This document shows positions 44,205 through 51,638 of a DNA stretch of 64,000 nt, in pieces. The DNA comes from an uncultured bacterium. Lineage in GTDB: Bacteria > Desulfobacterota > BSN033 > UBA1163. The stretch covers positions 1-64,000 of the forward strand of contig CALLAL010000006.1 of assembly GCA_938002255.1 (NCBI GenBank), read 5' to 3'. The translations under genes were made by a program, and so were the position numbers. Position 1 is the stretch's first letter. The number at the start of each line of letters is the position of its first letter. The notes beneath the pieces were generated by a model. It had not been told where the DNA came from. It made no database searches and saw nothing but the letters and a program-made list of their open reading frames with translations.

Positions 44205-45110
44205 TTACCACCAGCGCCAGAGTGCGATGATGAAAGTGATCAGGAACACAAAGATCAGGTTCACATAAGCCATGAAATAAAACACCTTCTCAGGTAATGT
44301 TTTCTTCTTTTTTGTGGCCACTGATATCAAATCTCCCACAAGGGGCATTTTTATAATTTTTTCTTCTCCATGAGGAGCCGTGCCGAGGGCTTCTGTTAAA
44401 TCATTGCCTGCCAGATGTTTTCTGACGTGATTTCCCTCCACCCACAGTCTGCTGGAACTGACGTCATAAATTTTCCCTTTATAAGCAATGTAGGCTGGTT
44501 TTTTGTCCGTTCCATCGAAACGTGATAATTCGTCTGCCGTATATTCTTTCTTTTTCTCAAGAGGAAGCTGAACTATTTTTTTCCTCAATTTAGGCCCGAT
44601 GACGAACGTGACGATGGAAGCGGAGCTTACCATGATGAAAAACAGGATCAGTTTAATGCCCAAAAGCATTCCAAACCTGGTCGTATAAAATGCTTCCCAG
44701 GCCGGAATCCGTGCAATGGTGAGGGGAATACCTGTTGCGGTAAGCAGGAAGATCCCAAGCCAGCCCAGGATCAATTCCCCTTTCGGCAATCCCTTTGCGG
44801 CATAGGCGGGTTTGAGGAGGATGTGAACATAGAGAATGGTTCCGAACCAGGCGATGGCGGTCAGGAGGTGCAAATAACCGATGATCAGCCTGATCCCCTT
44901 TTGAAAGGGGCGGAGAGGGCGGTATTGCCCCTTTGCCTGCAAGTCTTCTCTAAAGCCTTCTCCCTCTTTGGTTAATTCTCCCCCTGTTGGATCGACGTGG
45001 CAATGCAGACAGTCGAAGGTCGTCTGCTCGGCATATTCGGGGGTTCCGTGGGAGAAAAAGGGTAAGAATAAAAGGTACCCCCCTAAAAGAAATAGGCCTA
45101 TGATCTTCAT
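44205..45110 (-). CDS. Membrane protein fusing a c-haem site, CopD-like helices and a cytochrome b5-like domain
   Basis: About 301 residues. N-terminal signal anchor, then one haem c motif FDCLHCHVDP (about 36-40). A membrane part of four helices (IIGYLHLLTAIAWFGTILYVHILL, ILGWLGIFLLTATGIPL, MLLGIKLILFFIMVSS) with CopD-like His residues. Then a cytochrome b5-like domain (about 190-265) beginning YTADELSRFDGTDKKPAYIAYKGKIYDVS with haem-ligand His in GNHVRKHLAG and APHGEE. A last helix follows. Encoded 92 bases after the octahaem gene; it is the likely membrane electron partner. ATG 45110 chosen; the codon at 45116 is TTG. Confidence 0.78.
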   Translation of the reverse strand: MKIIGLFLLGGYLLFLPFFSHGTPEYAEQTTFDCLHCHVDPTGGELTKEGEGFREDLQAKGQYRPLRPFQKGIRLIIGYLHLLTAIAWFGTILYVHILLKPAYAAKGLPKGELILGWLGIFLLTATGIPLTIARIPAWEAFYTTRFGMLLGIKLILFFIMVSSASIVTFVIGPKLRKKIVQLPLEKKKEYTADELSRFDGTDKKPAYIAYKGKIYDVSSSRLWVEGNHVRKHLAGNDLTEALGTAPHGEEKIIKMPLVGDLISVATKKKKTLPEKVFYFMAYVNLIFVFLITFIIALWRWW

Positions 45111-45164
45111 GGGCAATTCATTTTACTAGAATAAAAGGGTGAACGCAAGAGGAGAAATGAGGGG

Positions 45165-45195
45165 GGGAGGAGTTCCCAGAAAGGAAACTCCTCCC
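45165..45195. other. Intercistronic hairpin in the octahaem operon
   Basis: GGGAGGAGTT (45165-45174) pairs perfectly with AACTCCTCCC (45186-45195) around a short loop. It sits between the octahaem and b5-fusion genes. With no T tract on the minus strand it is more likely an RNA-stabilising or processing element than a terminator. Confidence 0.5.
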
Positions 45196-45201
45196 ATGAA
45201 G

Positions 45202-46449
45202 TCATTTTTTCGTTTTAGCACGCAGATCCGCAGCCTTCTCTTTAATCTCTGTCAGGCTCTGTTGCATTTTACTCCAACCGTACCACAAGGCATAGTCGGG
45301 ATTGGCGTGAAATGTTCCCTGGAAGGTTCTCATTCGATGTTCGAGGAACATGACAAAGAGTTTTTGCTCGATGGTGGTCGGAGCATCGTGAAACGTAAGA
45401 AGGTCAGGGAATGGATAAGCATAATTTTTAGGTTTGGGAAGGATGCCATCCTTGTAGAGATCAGCCACAATGCGAATGGCTTCCGCCATCACACGGTCCG
45501 CATCCTTGATGATTTGATCCCCTTTTTCCAGTTCAGCCTTTGCAAAATTGATGGAATGACATTGGTTGCATGCTTTCAGCATTTTGTCACGTTCTTTTTG
45601 CCAGCTTTCTTGAGTCAATCGGGCCAAGTCAGCGGCTTTTACCGCTTCAAGTCGTCCCGTGGGTTTTCCATCTGGATCGAGCACACCGAGTCCTTGAAGG
45701 ATCGTTGCTCGGTCCGCTGCCCATTGTTTATCCTCCGGCATGGGCAGTCGAACCGCCAGAAAACCCCATGCCGTTCTCACTTCATGACTTCCTTCTTGCA
45801 TATGACAGGTCTGACAGGTGGGTGCCGATGCAGTGGCTGGGAGCGTCTTATTCTGTTTCAAAAGAAAACGAACTCCATGCTTTGAGCCTGAGTACATCTC
45901 CCATTGAGGATGATCAAACCCCATATGGCAAGTCTGACAAGCCTGGGGCTGTTTTGCTTCTACCACGGAAAAGGTGTGTCGCGTATGGCAGGCATCGCAG
46001 GAAGCGAGGCCAAATCCGGCTCCGCTTTTTTTCAACTCCTTTATTTCCGCTTCGGTTTTCATTCCAATCTTATGGCATCCCCCACACCCCTTCATTCCTT
46101 CCATTAAGGACATGGGCTGCCAGTGGGCCGTGGGCATGGCTTTCATCGCCGTCCATGCATGAGCATGTTTTCCAGACTTAAACTCCTTCACCCGTTTGTC
46201 ATGACAGGTCGCGCAGGTGTCCGGTGTGGGGATCTTGGCCTTTGCAACATCTTGGCGGGATTTGTGCTCAGAGCCGTGGCATTCTGCGCATCCGATCTTA
46301 TTTTTACTATGTTTGCTCAGTTGCCAATCGTTTACAATTCCAGGGGTTACTCTCTTATGGCATTCCACACAAATTTGTGCATTTGTTGTCGGGGATAACA
46401 AAAAGGTCCCCAAAAAAATGAAAAGGGCAAGGCGTAATCTGTTTCTCAT
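45202..46449 (-). CDS. Octahaem c-type cytochrome, hydroxylamine oxidoreductase family
   Basis: 415 residues: signal peptide (about 1-24), then eight CxxCH motifs (CVECH, CAECH, CATCH, CGGCH, CDACH, CQTCH, CQTCH, CNQCH). The C-terminal HAO-family word HRMRTFQGTFHANPDYALWYGWSKM is conserved. Members act on nitrogen compounds: hydroxylamine oxidation in nitrifiers, and reduction of hydroxylamine, nitrite or NO in anaerobes. I cannot tell whether the catalytic Tyr crosslink is made. No C-terminal anchor; periplasmic. AAAGGAGG precedes ATG 46449. Promoter and operator at 46.64-46.68 kb. Confidence 0.88.
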   Translation of the reverse strand: MRNRLRLALFIFLGTFLLSPTTNAQICVECHKRVTPGIVNDWQLSKHSKNKIGCAECHGSEHKSRQDVAKAKIPTPDTCATCHDKRVKEFKSGKHAHAWTAMKAMPTAHWQPMSLMEGMKGCGGCHKIGMKTEAEIKELKKSGAGFGLASCDACHTRHTFSVVEAKQPQACQTCHMGFDHPQWEMYSGSKHGVRFLLKQNKTLPATASAPTCQTCHMQEGSHEVRTAWGFLAVRLPMPEDKQWAADRATILQGLGVLDPDGKPTGRLEAVKAADLARLTQESWQKERDKMLKACNQCHSINFAKAELEKGDQIIKDADRVMAEAIRIVADLYKDGILPKPKNYAYPFPDLLTFHDAPTTIEQKLFVMFLEHRMRTFQGTFHANPDYALWYGWSKMQQSLTEIKEKAADLRAKTKK

Positions 46450-46634
46450 GTTTTACGTTCCTCCTTTCCGACAATTTGTAACAAAATAGATTTTCTGAAA
46501 TTTTTTGTCTAAAAGGTTTTCATACCTCCTTTCGGATAGGTTGAATAAGCGTTTAACATTATTTATAATGAAATTGTAAATTAAATACAATGCTTATTCT
46601 CAAGCCTTTGGTTTCATACAAAATAACTCAACTC

Positions 46635-46640
46635 ATTATA
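46635..46640 (-). promoter_or_regulatory. -10 element of the octahaem operon
   Basis: TATAAT on the minus strand, 22 bases beyond the TTGACTTAAGTCAA box, so the box is centred near -41.5 as for class II FNR/CRP activation. Start of transcription is predicted near 46628, giving a leader of about 180 bases. Confidence 0.7.
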
Positions 46641-46662
46641 GCCATCCTTCAAATATAAACTT

Positions 46663-46676
46663 TTGACTTAAGTCAA
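46663..46676. promoter_or_regulatory. FNR/CRP-family operator (copy 2), divergent
   Basis: TTGACTTAAGTCAA, part of an 18-base perfect palindrome (46661-46678). It lies between the octahaem gene (minus) and the duplicated-domain gene (plus). A consensus -10 lies toward the former (46635-46640) and a weaker TATGAA toward the latter (46700-46705). One box could drive both. Confidence 0.75.
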
Positions 46677-46748
46677 AAAAATCTAATCAGGGTAGGCTTT
46701 ATGAAGTAAGGGAGAATAGAGATTCAGTTCAAAGGAGGTATGAAGAAT

Positions 46749-47192
46749 ATGACCCACGAATATTCTGGAAAGTATGCCTCAAAACATCCGGCAGGAACCA
46801 AACCGAACGAAGAGATTGCGAGAATGATTCAGGAAAAATCCCCCGGCCGTGAGCTCGCCTGTGGAATGGCTGAAAAGATTTCGAAAGAGCTGAAGGTCAG
46901 CCTCTCAGAGGTTGGAAAGACTGCTGATTTACTGGGAGTAAAGATCAAAAAATGTCAACTTGGCCTCTTTGGTTGGGGTAATCAACCGAACCACGGCAAA
47001 GACATCCATCCGGCCGGGTCTGTCCCGATGGAGATCGAAAGGGCTCTTCAAGAAGTCGTTGAAGGGGGAAGGGTTACATGCGCTTCGATCTGGGCGATTG
47101 CCGATCGATTGGGTATAGAGCGGAAAGCCATCTCAACCGCCTGCGAAACCTTAGGGCTCAAGGTCCGCGCCTGTCAGCTTGGCACCTTCTAA
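46749..47192 (+). CDS. Two-repeat helical protein, possible DNA-binding regulator
   Basis: 147 residues made of two tandem copies of a domain of about 65 residues: HPAGTKPNEEIARMIQEK...VKIKKCQLGLFG (about 15-80) and HPAGSVPMEIERALQEV...LKVRACQLGTF (about 85-147). Each copy has a helix-turn-helix-like middle (LKVSLSEVGKTADLLG; LGIERKAISTACETLG) and ends in CQLG. Function unknown; a transcription factor is plausible but unproven. ATG 46749 is used, as AAGGAGGT (46732-46739) abuts the earlier ATG 46740. Probably under the 46663 box. Confidence 0.68.
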   Translation: MTHEYSGKYASKHPAGTKPNEEIARMIQEKSPGRELACGMAEKISKELKVSLSEVGKTADLLGVKIKKCQLGLFGWGNQPNHGKDIHPAGSVPMEIERALQEVVEGGRVTCASIWAIADRLGIERKAISTACETLGLKVRACQLGTF

Positions 47193-47644
47193 ATTAAATT
47201 GTTTAAACACCAAAGTTGGAACGATCCAGTGGAATGTGGGGCGGGGAGTCCCCTTGAACTTAAAAAATAAAATTCTTAATAGAGTATTATGGGTTGCGGT
47301 GAAGGGAGTTGTCCAGATGATTCCTCTTACGCATTTTCTTGAAACTTTAACCTCTTTGCTATCAGGGCAAAGATGGATTCTGTGTATCTGCCACTCTGAA
47401 CAATAAGCAGGCATTGGTCACAACCCCGCGTAGGGCTTCAATAACTGGGGGATGGTTAAAGCGAAAGAGCGTGAAACTCCCTGTAAAAACTGGTGCTGGA
47501 AACCGGTTTGAATAGACGTATTCTCCAAACCTATTCTCTTTGTTTTTCTACCCGGAAAAAAAGAGAGCGTCATCAACCATGAGGTGCATCCATGTCATCA
47601 TGATGAGCAGGAGGAAAAAGGAGGTCGCTTTTCATCAAGGATCT
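47193..47644. other. Gene-free stretch with a terminator-like hairpin
   Basis: No gene recognised. A hairpin with outer stem GGTTT (47505-47509)/AAACC (47527-47531) and inner stem GAATA (47510-47514)/TATTC (47519-47523) precedes a T-rich stretch and could end transcription. A GC-rich section (about 47415-47500) with repeated AAAGCGAAAGAGCG-like purine runs could be part of an RNA, but I cannot name it. Confidence 0.4.
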
Positions 47645-48466
47645 TCACCTAACAAAAGCAATCTTCTCCGCACATTCCTTCAAGAGATGATAGGCGGAGC
47701 CTCCCTGCCTCAGAAGCTTTAGCATCCGATCAGAGTTCAGGATCCGAATGCCTGCCATTACCCTAACGCCCTTCGTGAAAAAGGCATCAGGGAGAAGGCT
47801 GGCGGTGGGACCTATGATCGCTGTGCGTTTTTCGTTGGAGATCCATGACAGAACTGAATCAATGGTATGATTGACGATGGCGGTTCCAGTGATGATCACC
47901 ACCTGTGAATTCTCAATGGCTGTTTTCAATTCGGAATCTGGTTTAAAATATTTGATCTCCTCTGGTCTCAGGGCTGAAGGATTCTTCTCGATAATGTAAA
48001 ACGGGTTTCCCATGGCTTTCAGCCTCCTGATGTAGGGACCAAAAGCCCCGATCAATGAGACCGTTTCACGAGGCTGGATGTGAAGCAAGTCGAAACCATC
48101 CTTATCTACAACTAGTTGATAGTCTTTTGGGTTTTCCGATTCGATGATCCATTGAGAAAGTCCATTGAGGGTTGCAATGCCAATGGCGCTTTTCAATACA
48201 TTAGGGTCAAGTGAGTAAGGAACGATTTCAGAAGCAGATTTTCCGTCCAGATTTCCAGCCGACGGCATTCTGGCCGCAGAGGTGGGGCAACAGACCGCCT
48301 CGGGAACTTCTCCAATGGGCGTAAAGGCGCAACCGGCATGGCCGCTTGAGAGCTTTACGCCCGTGAAGAAGACTCCGATCACCAGATCTCCCACCCGAAC
48401 TTCTTCGAGTGGGGCAGGAGACTTTTCCTTTACCATCGCGATGGTATCTGCGATCACCGTTGACAT
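47645..48466 (-). CDS. DUF364/DUF4213 family protein (putative metal chelation)
   Basis: 273 residues with the family order: N-terminal DUF4213 domain (EEVRVGDLVIGVFFTGVKLS, VCCPTSAARMP, AIGIATLNGLSQWII) and the C-terminal Rossmann-like DUF364 domain (VSLIGAFGPYIRRL, VVIITGTAIVNHTIDSVL, AIIGPTASLLPDAFFTKGV). Such proteins are associated with metal transport or cofactor loci in anaerobes. It lies 31 bases after norB on the same strand, so it may be part of the nor operon. Confidence 0.83.
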   Translation of the reverse strand: MSTVIADTIAMVKEKSPAPLEEVRVGDLVIGVFFTGVKLSSGHAGCAFTPIGEVPEAVCCPTSAARMPSAGNLDGKSASEIVPYSLDPNVLKSAIGIATLNGLSQWIIESENPKDYQLVVDKDGFDLLHIQPRETVSLIGAFGPYIRRLKAMGNPFYIIEKNPSALRPEEIKYFKPDSELKTAIENSQVVIITGTAIVNHTIDSVLSWISNEKRTAIIGPTASLLPDAFFTKGVRVMAGIRILNSDRMLKLLRQGGSAYHLLKECAEKIAFVR

Positions 48467-48497
48467 ATCACCTTTTTCCCATCCTTCTTATTTGAAC

Positions 48498-49817
48498 TCA
48501 ACTGCTTTCCTTTGTGGCCAGACCTATTACATCAAGGACGTACACAAGGGTTCCAATCAGGAAGGCAATGCCTGTATAGAACACCCCAATGATCCAGGGC
48601 CTCATAAATCCCTGAACTGTTAGAAAATCTATCCCCAACCCTCTCTGAAAATAAGATTGAATCAGCCCCGCTGCTCCGAAGGCAAGTCCCATGACCATCA
48701 TGGAAGTCGTTGTGATCCAGAAGGCCCAGAACCCCTTTTTCTGATTAAATTGTTCCAATCCTTTCAATCTGGGAAGGGCAAAATAGACGATGGTTAGAAC
48801 GAGCATGGCATAGGCCCCAAAAAACGCCATATGACCATGAGAGGTTGTGACCTGTGTTCCATGAGTCCAGCGGTTCACCTGGGGAAGGGTATGAATCACA
48901 CCCCAGACACCTGCACCGATAAAATGGAAGATGGCACAACCAACCGCCCAGTAAAGGGCCAGGCGGTTTTTGACCTCAAGCTTGCGATGTCGTACGTGGT
49001 TGAGGGTATCAAAGACCATGAAAAGGATTGGAAGAGGTTCCATGGCACTGAAGATTCCTCCCCACCAGAGCCAGTATTCTGGAGTCCCGATCCAGTAATA
49101 ATGATGACCTGTTCCAATGATTCCTGTAATCAGGACAAGCCCAACCTCGATATAAAGCCATTTCTCTATGACCTGTCGTTCCACACCGGTCAACTTGAGC
49201 AATACAAAGGCCATAATGGCAGCGGCGATCAATTCAAAGGCTCCTTCTACCCAGAGATGAACGACCCACCACCAGTAATAGTAGTCGAGGGTGAGATTCT
49301 TAAAAAAAGGAATTCCGAACAGCCACATCACCGCAAGCATGACAATGCCACCCAAGAGCATGCCCTGGATAGCAGTCCACTTTTTGGTCCGGATCATAGT
49401 CATGAAGATATTGAAGATGAAGATAAGGGCAATCACAACAATGGCCCATTTTAATTCGACGGGTAATTCGAGAAGAGGCCTTCCAGCTGTCCAACCAAAA
49501 AGAAATCCAATCACAGCGACCAAACCGCCTATGAGAAGAAGCCAGAACTGTAGATTGGCAAGCTTTGTGCTGTAGAGTTCTGTTCCGGATTCCTCCGGGA
49601 CGATATAGTAAGCCCCTCCCATGAATCCAAAGAGTAGCCAGACCACTAAAAGATTGGTATGGATGGCTCTTGCGGTATTGAAGGGAAGGAGGCCAATAAG
49701 AGGATCGGGCCAGACATATTTGGCTGCCAGGAGAAGTCCCAAGATCACCTGGAGACCAAAGAAAACCGCAGAGATGACAAAGTATTTAATCGCTACTTTT
49801 TGTGATTCGTAAGTCAT
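48498..49817 (-). CDS. norB: Nitric oxide reductase catalytic subunit NorB
   Basis: 439 residues, twelve helices. Haem and Fe-B ligands are in place: His in RAIHTNLLV and in SHGHMAFFGAYA (haem b and b3), VVHLWVEGAFELI and GTGHHYYW for Fe-B, with the Fe-B-associated Glu in HLWVEG and the second Glu in FSAMEPLPI. It reduces two NO to N2O at the haem-iron site in the inner membrane. AAAGGAGG precedes ATG 49817. Encoded after norC (85-base gap), as usual; norD and norQ are absent. Confidence 0.92.
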   Translation of the reverse strand: MTYESQKVAIKYFVISAVFFGLQVILGLLLAAKYVWPDPLIGLLPFNTARAIHTNLLVVWLLFGFMGGAYYIVPEESGTELYSTKLANLQFWLLLIGGLVAVIGFLFGWTAGRPLLELPVELKWAIVVIALIFIFNIFMTMIRTKKWTAIQGMLLGGIVMLAVMWLFGIPFFKNLTLDYYYWWWVVHLWVEGAFELIAAAIMAFVLLKLTGVERQVIEKWLYIEVGLVLITGIIGTGHHYYWIGTPEYWLWWGGIFSAMEPLPILFMVFDTLNHVRHRKLEVKNRLALYWAVGCAIFHFIGAGVWGVIHTLPQVNRWTHGTQVTTSHGHMAFFGAYAMLVLTIVYFALPRLKGLEQFNQKKGFWAFWITTTSMMVMGLAFGAAGLIQSYFQRGLGIDFLTVQGFMRPWIIGVFYTGIAFLIGTLVYVLDVIGLATKESS

Positions 49818-49901
49818 ATGTTCCTCCTTTTATTAGAAATAGGTCGGAGTTTTTAGTTCGGAGTGCTTTTTTGTCACCCAACTCCAAACTCATTAATAGA
49901 A

Positions 49902-50597
49902 TTATTTGAGCCCTGCCAGAAAACTCACCAAGGCCTGCACCTCATCTTCGGAAAGCTGAGGGTAGGCTGGCATCTGAGTTACGGGGTTAATCGATTTCGG
50001 GTTTTTAATTAACTGGGCAAGCCATGAAGTATCCCTTTTTGCGCCGATATGAGAAAGGTCAGGGCCGATGACTCCTCCCTGTCCTCCGATCCGATGGCAG
50101 AGATCGCACCGATTCTGATTGTAAACATTTTTCCCTTTTAAAATCTGGGCCGTTTCCTCGAGAGGGGCTCCAGTGATCTTAGCTACTGTGATTGGTTTGG
50201 GTGGCCATTGGTTGGTATCGATAGCATCCACCCATTTCAAAAAAGCAATCAACTTATTGATTTCGTCGTCAGTAAGTTTCTGATTGGGCATCTTTCGTCG
50301 ATGAGGGTCAGGGGAATCCGGGTTTTTTAAAAATTGTTTTAGCCAGGTGTCTCCTCTGGAGGAATAAACCTTAGTCATATCTGGAGCATAATAGGCTCCG
50401 ATCCCAAGGATCGTGTGGCAGTCATTGCAATTATATTTGTGCCAGACCCTCTTTCCCATAACGACCTCATCGGTTAGTTTGTCTGTATTCGTGCGTTTCG
50501 GAATGGTCGAATGGGTGTCGATGGTGAGCCAGATGAAGACGGCCGAACAGATGACCGTCCCCCAGATGAAGAAATTTCTCGCTGCTTTCTTCTCCAT
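49902..50597 (-). CDS. norC: NorC-like dihaem cytochrome
   Basis: 231 residues. An N-terminal anchor (FFIWGTVICSAVFIWLTI), then a NorC domain with haem motif YNCNDCHTILGIGAYYAPDM (about 55-59), then a second cytochrome c domain with RCDLCHRIGGQGGVIGPDL. Ordinary NorC has about 150 residues and one haem; the second domain is fused at the C-terminus and probably takes electrons from a separate donor. It delivers electrons to NorB. AAAAGGAGG precedes ATG 50597. An FNR/CRP-type box lies 85 bases upstream. Confidence 0.85.
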   Translation of the reverse strand: MEKKAARNFFIWGTVICSAVFIWLTIDTHSTIPKRTNTDKLTDEVVMGKRVWHKYNCNDCHTILGIGAYYAPDMTKVYSSRGDTWLKQFLKNPDSPDPHRRKMPNQKLTDDEINKLIAFLKWVDAIDTNQWPPKPITVAKITGAPLEETAQILKGKNVYNQNRCDLCHRIGGQGGVIGPDLSHIGAKRDTSWLAQLIKNPKSINPVTQMPAYPQLSEDEVQALVSFLAGLK

Positions 50598-50681
50598 AAA
50601 GTCCTCCTTTTCAGTTCTGTTTCACAAAGGAATGGATTGATTCTTTTAAAAAAAAGATCTCTCTGAAAATGGCAAAAATCA

Positions 50682-50695
50682 TTGACTTAAGTCAA
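50682..50695 (-). promoter_or_regulatory. FNR/CRP-family operator (copy 3), upstream of norCB
   Basis: Perfect TTGACTTAAGTCAA, identical to the copy at 46663. The -10 element at the expected distance is not clear, so the promoter may start elsewhere, but the position upstream of norC fits regulation by an NO- or oxygen-responsive FNR-family protein. Confidence 0.65.
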
Positions 50696-50747
50696 AACGA
50701 TTGAGTTTTAAATTAAAAAATTGAGAGGGGGGGACATCTGATTAAAA

Positions 50748-51404
50748 CTAATGGACAGCAAAATATTTTTTAAATTCCTTCCATTTCTTTTCTCCAATTC
50801 CTTTCACCTGTTTCAGCTCGTCGACGGAGTGGAACCTTTTTCTTCTTTGTCGATAGGCAATAATTTCTTGAGCGAGTGATTCTCCAATCCCCGGGATCAG
50901 GTAGAGCTCTTCGATGGTGACCTGATTGAGGTCAAGAGGGATATTGAAGACGAGCAGTTTATTGGCATCCATCCTTCCGATTTTTATTTTGATCTGCTCC
51001 CCTTCGCTTCTTGCCACTCCTGCCAGTAGAGAGGGGGATATCTTTTGAATCGTGATGAGCGTTCCGGTTTTGAGAACTTCATTAGACAAATCTGGATCAA
51101 TCGAAGCCGATCCCTTTAGGCCGCCTACCTTCTCGATGACCTCTTTGAGAGAGGGTGAATGTTGGAAGAGATAGACCCCGGGTTTCCAAACCTCTCCCGC
51201 AACCTCTACCACAAATTCTTTACAGACTGCTTCCGGGAGAGAAGGGGAAGGGGGGTGAAATTTGAAGTAGAAAAGACTAAAGAGGAAAAGGGCTAAAACG
51301 AAGAGGAAGAGTTGCTGGCTTATTGAAAAATACGGAATAGAGAGTGCGGATTGCGAAGTAAAAAAGGATTTTAACTTCTGTTTTATGAATTCCAAAATCC
51401 GCAT
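50748..51404 (-). CDS. comEA: ComEA-like DNA-binding protein
   Basis: 218 residues: N-terminal membrane anchor (LFLFVLALFLFSLFYF), an SLBB-type soluble domain (VVEVAGEVWKPGVYLF, about 65-145) and a C-terminal pair of helix-hairpin-helix motifs (LDLNQVTIEELYLIPGIGESLAQEIIAYRQ, SVDELKQVKGIGEKKWKEF). It binds DNA on the outer face of the inner membrane in competence systems; no other competence gene is nearby. Confidence 0.85.
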   Translation of the reverse strand: MRILEFIKQKLKSFFTSQSALSIPYFSISQQLFLFVLALFLFSLFYFKFHPPSPSLPEAVCKEFVVEVAGEVWKPGVYLFQHSPSLKEVIEKVGGLKGSASIDPDLSNEVLKTGTLITIQKISPSLLAGVARSEGEQIKIKIGRMDANKLLVFNIPLDLNQVTIEELYLIPGIGESLAQEIIAYRQRRKRFHSVDELKQVKGIGEKKWKEFKKYFAVH

Positions 51405-51421
51405 TCCGAAATCCGAAATGG
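51403..51421. repeat. 19-bp dispersed word, copy 2
   Basis: ATTCCGAAATCCGAAATGG, one base different from 29189-29207. Confidence 0.5.
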
Positions 51422-51569
51422 ATTAACCCTCCCGTCGCAAAAACGGGGAAGGACAATCCGCCCTCCAAGACTTCTAATGGCGTTTTTTATCATGTTATGG
51501 AGAGCGGGGGACTTCACTTAAAGCGAATTCCAGCAGGGAAACGAAACGGTTGTATCGATACGGAAAGAG

Positions 51570-51638
51570 ATTCGCCTTGAAGCCTTTCCGAACGGATCGC
51601 CCTTGCCCGTTTGAAAAGAAATGATGCAACATCCTGGA
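51570..51638 (-). repeat. Dispersed 69-bp repeat, copy 2
   Basis: About 79% identical to 18534-18602. Read on the minus strand it encodes DVASFLFKRARAIRSERLQGE and runs on to a stop. It lies in the gap after cimA, whose stop is at 51639. Confidence 0.5.

Noticed and set aside
45139-46181. Two plus-strand open frames of over 200 codons
   Set aside because: Antisense to the octahaem cytochrome, whose eight CxxCH motifs fix the coding strand.
48831-49454. Open frame of 207 codons on the plus strand
   Set aside because: Antisense to norB, whose conserved ligands are all in the other strand.
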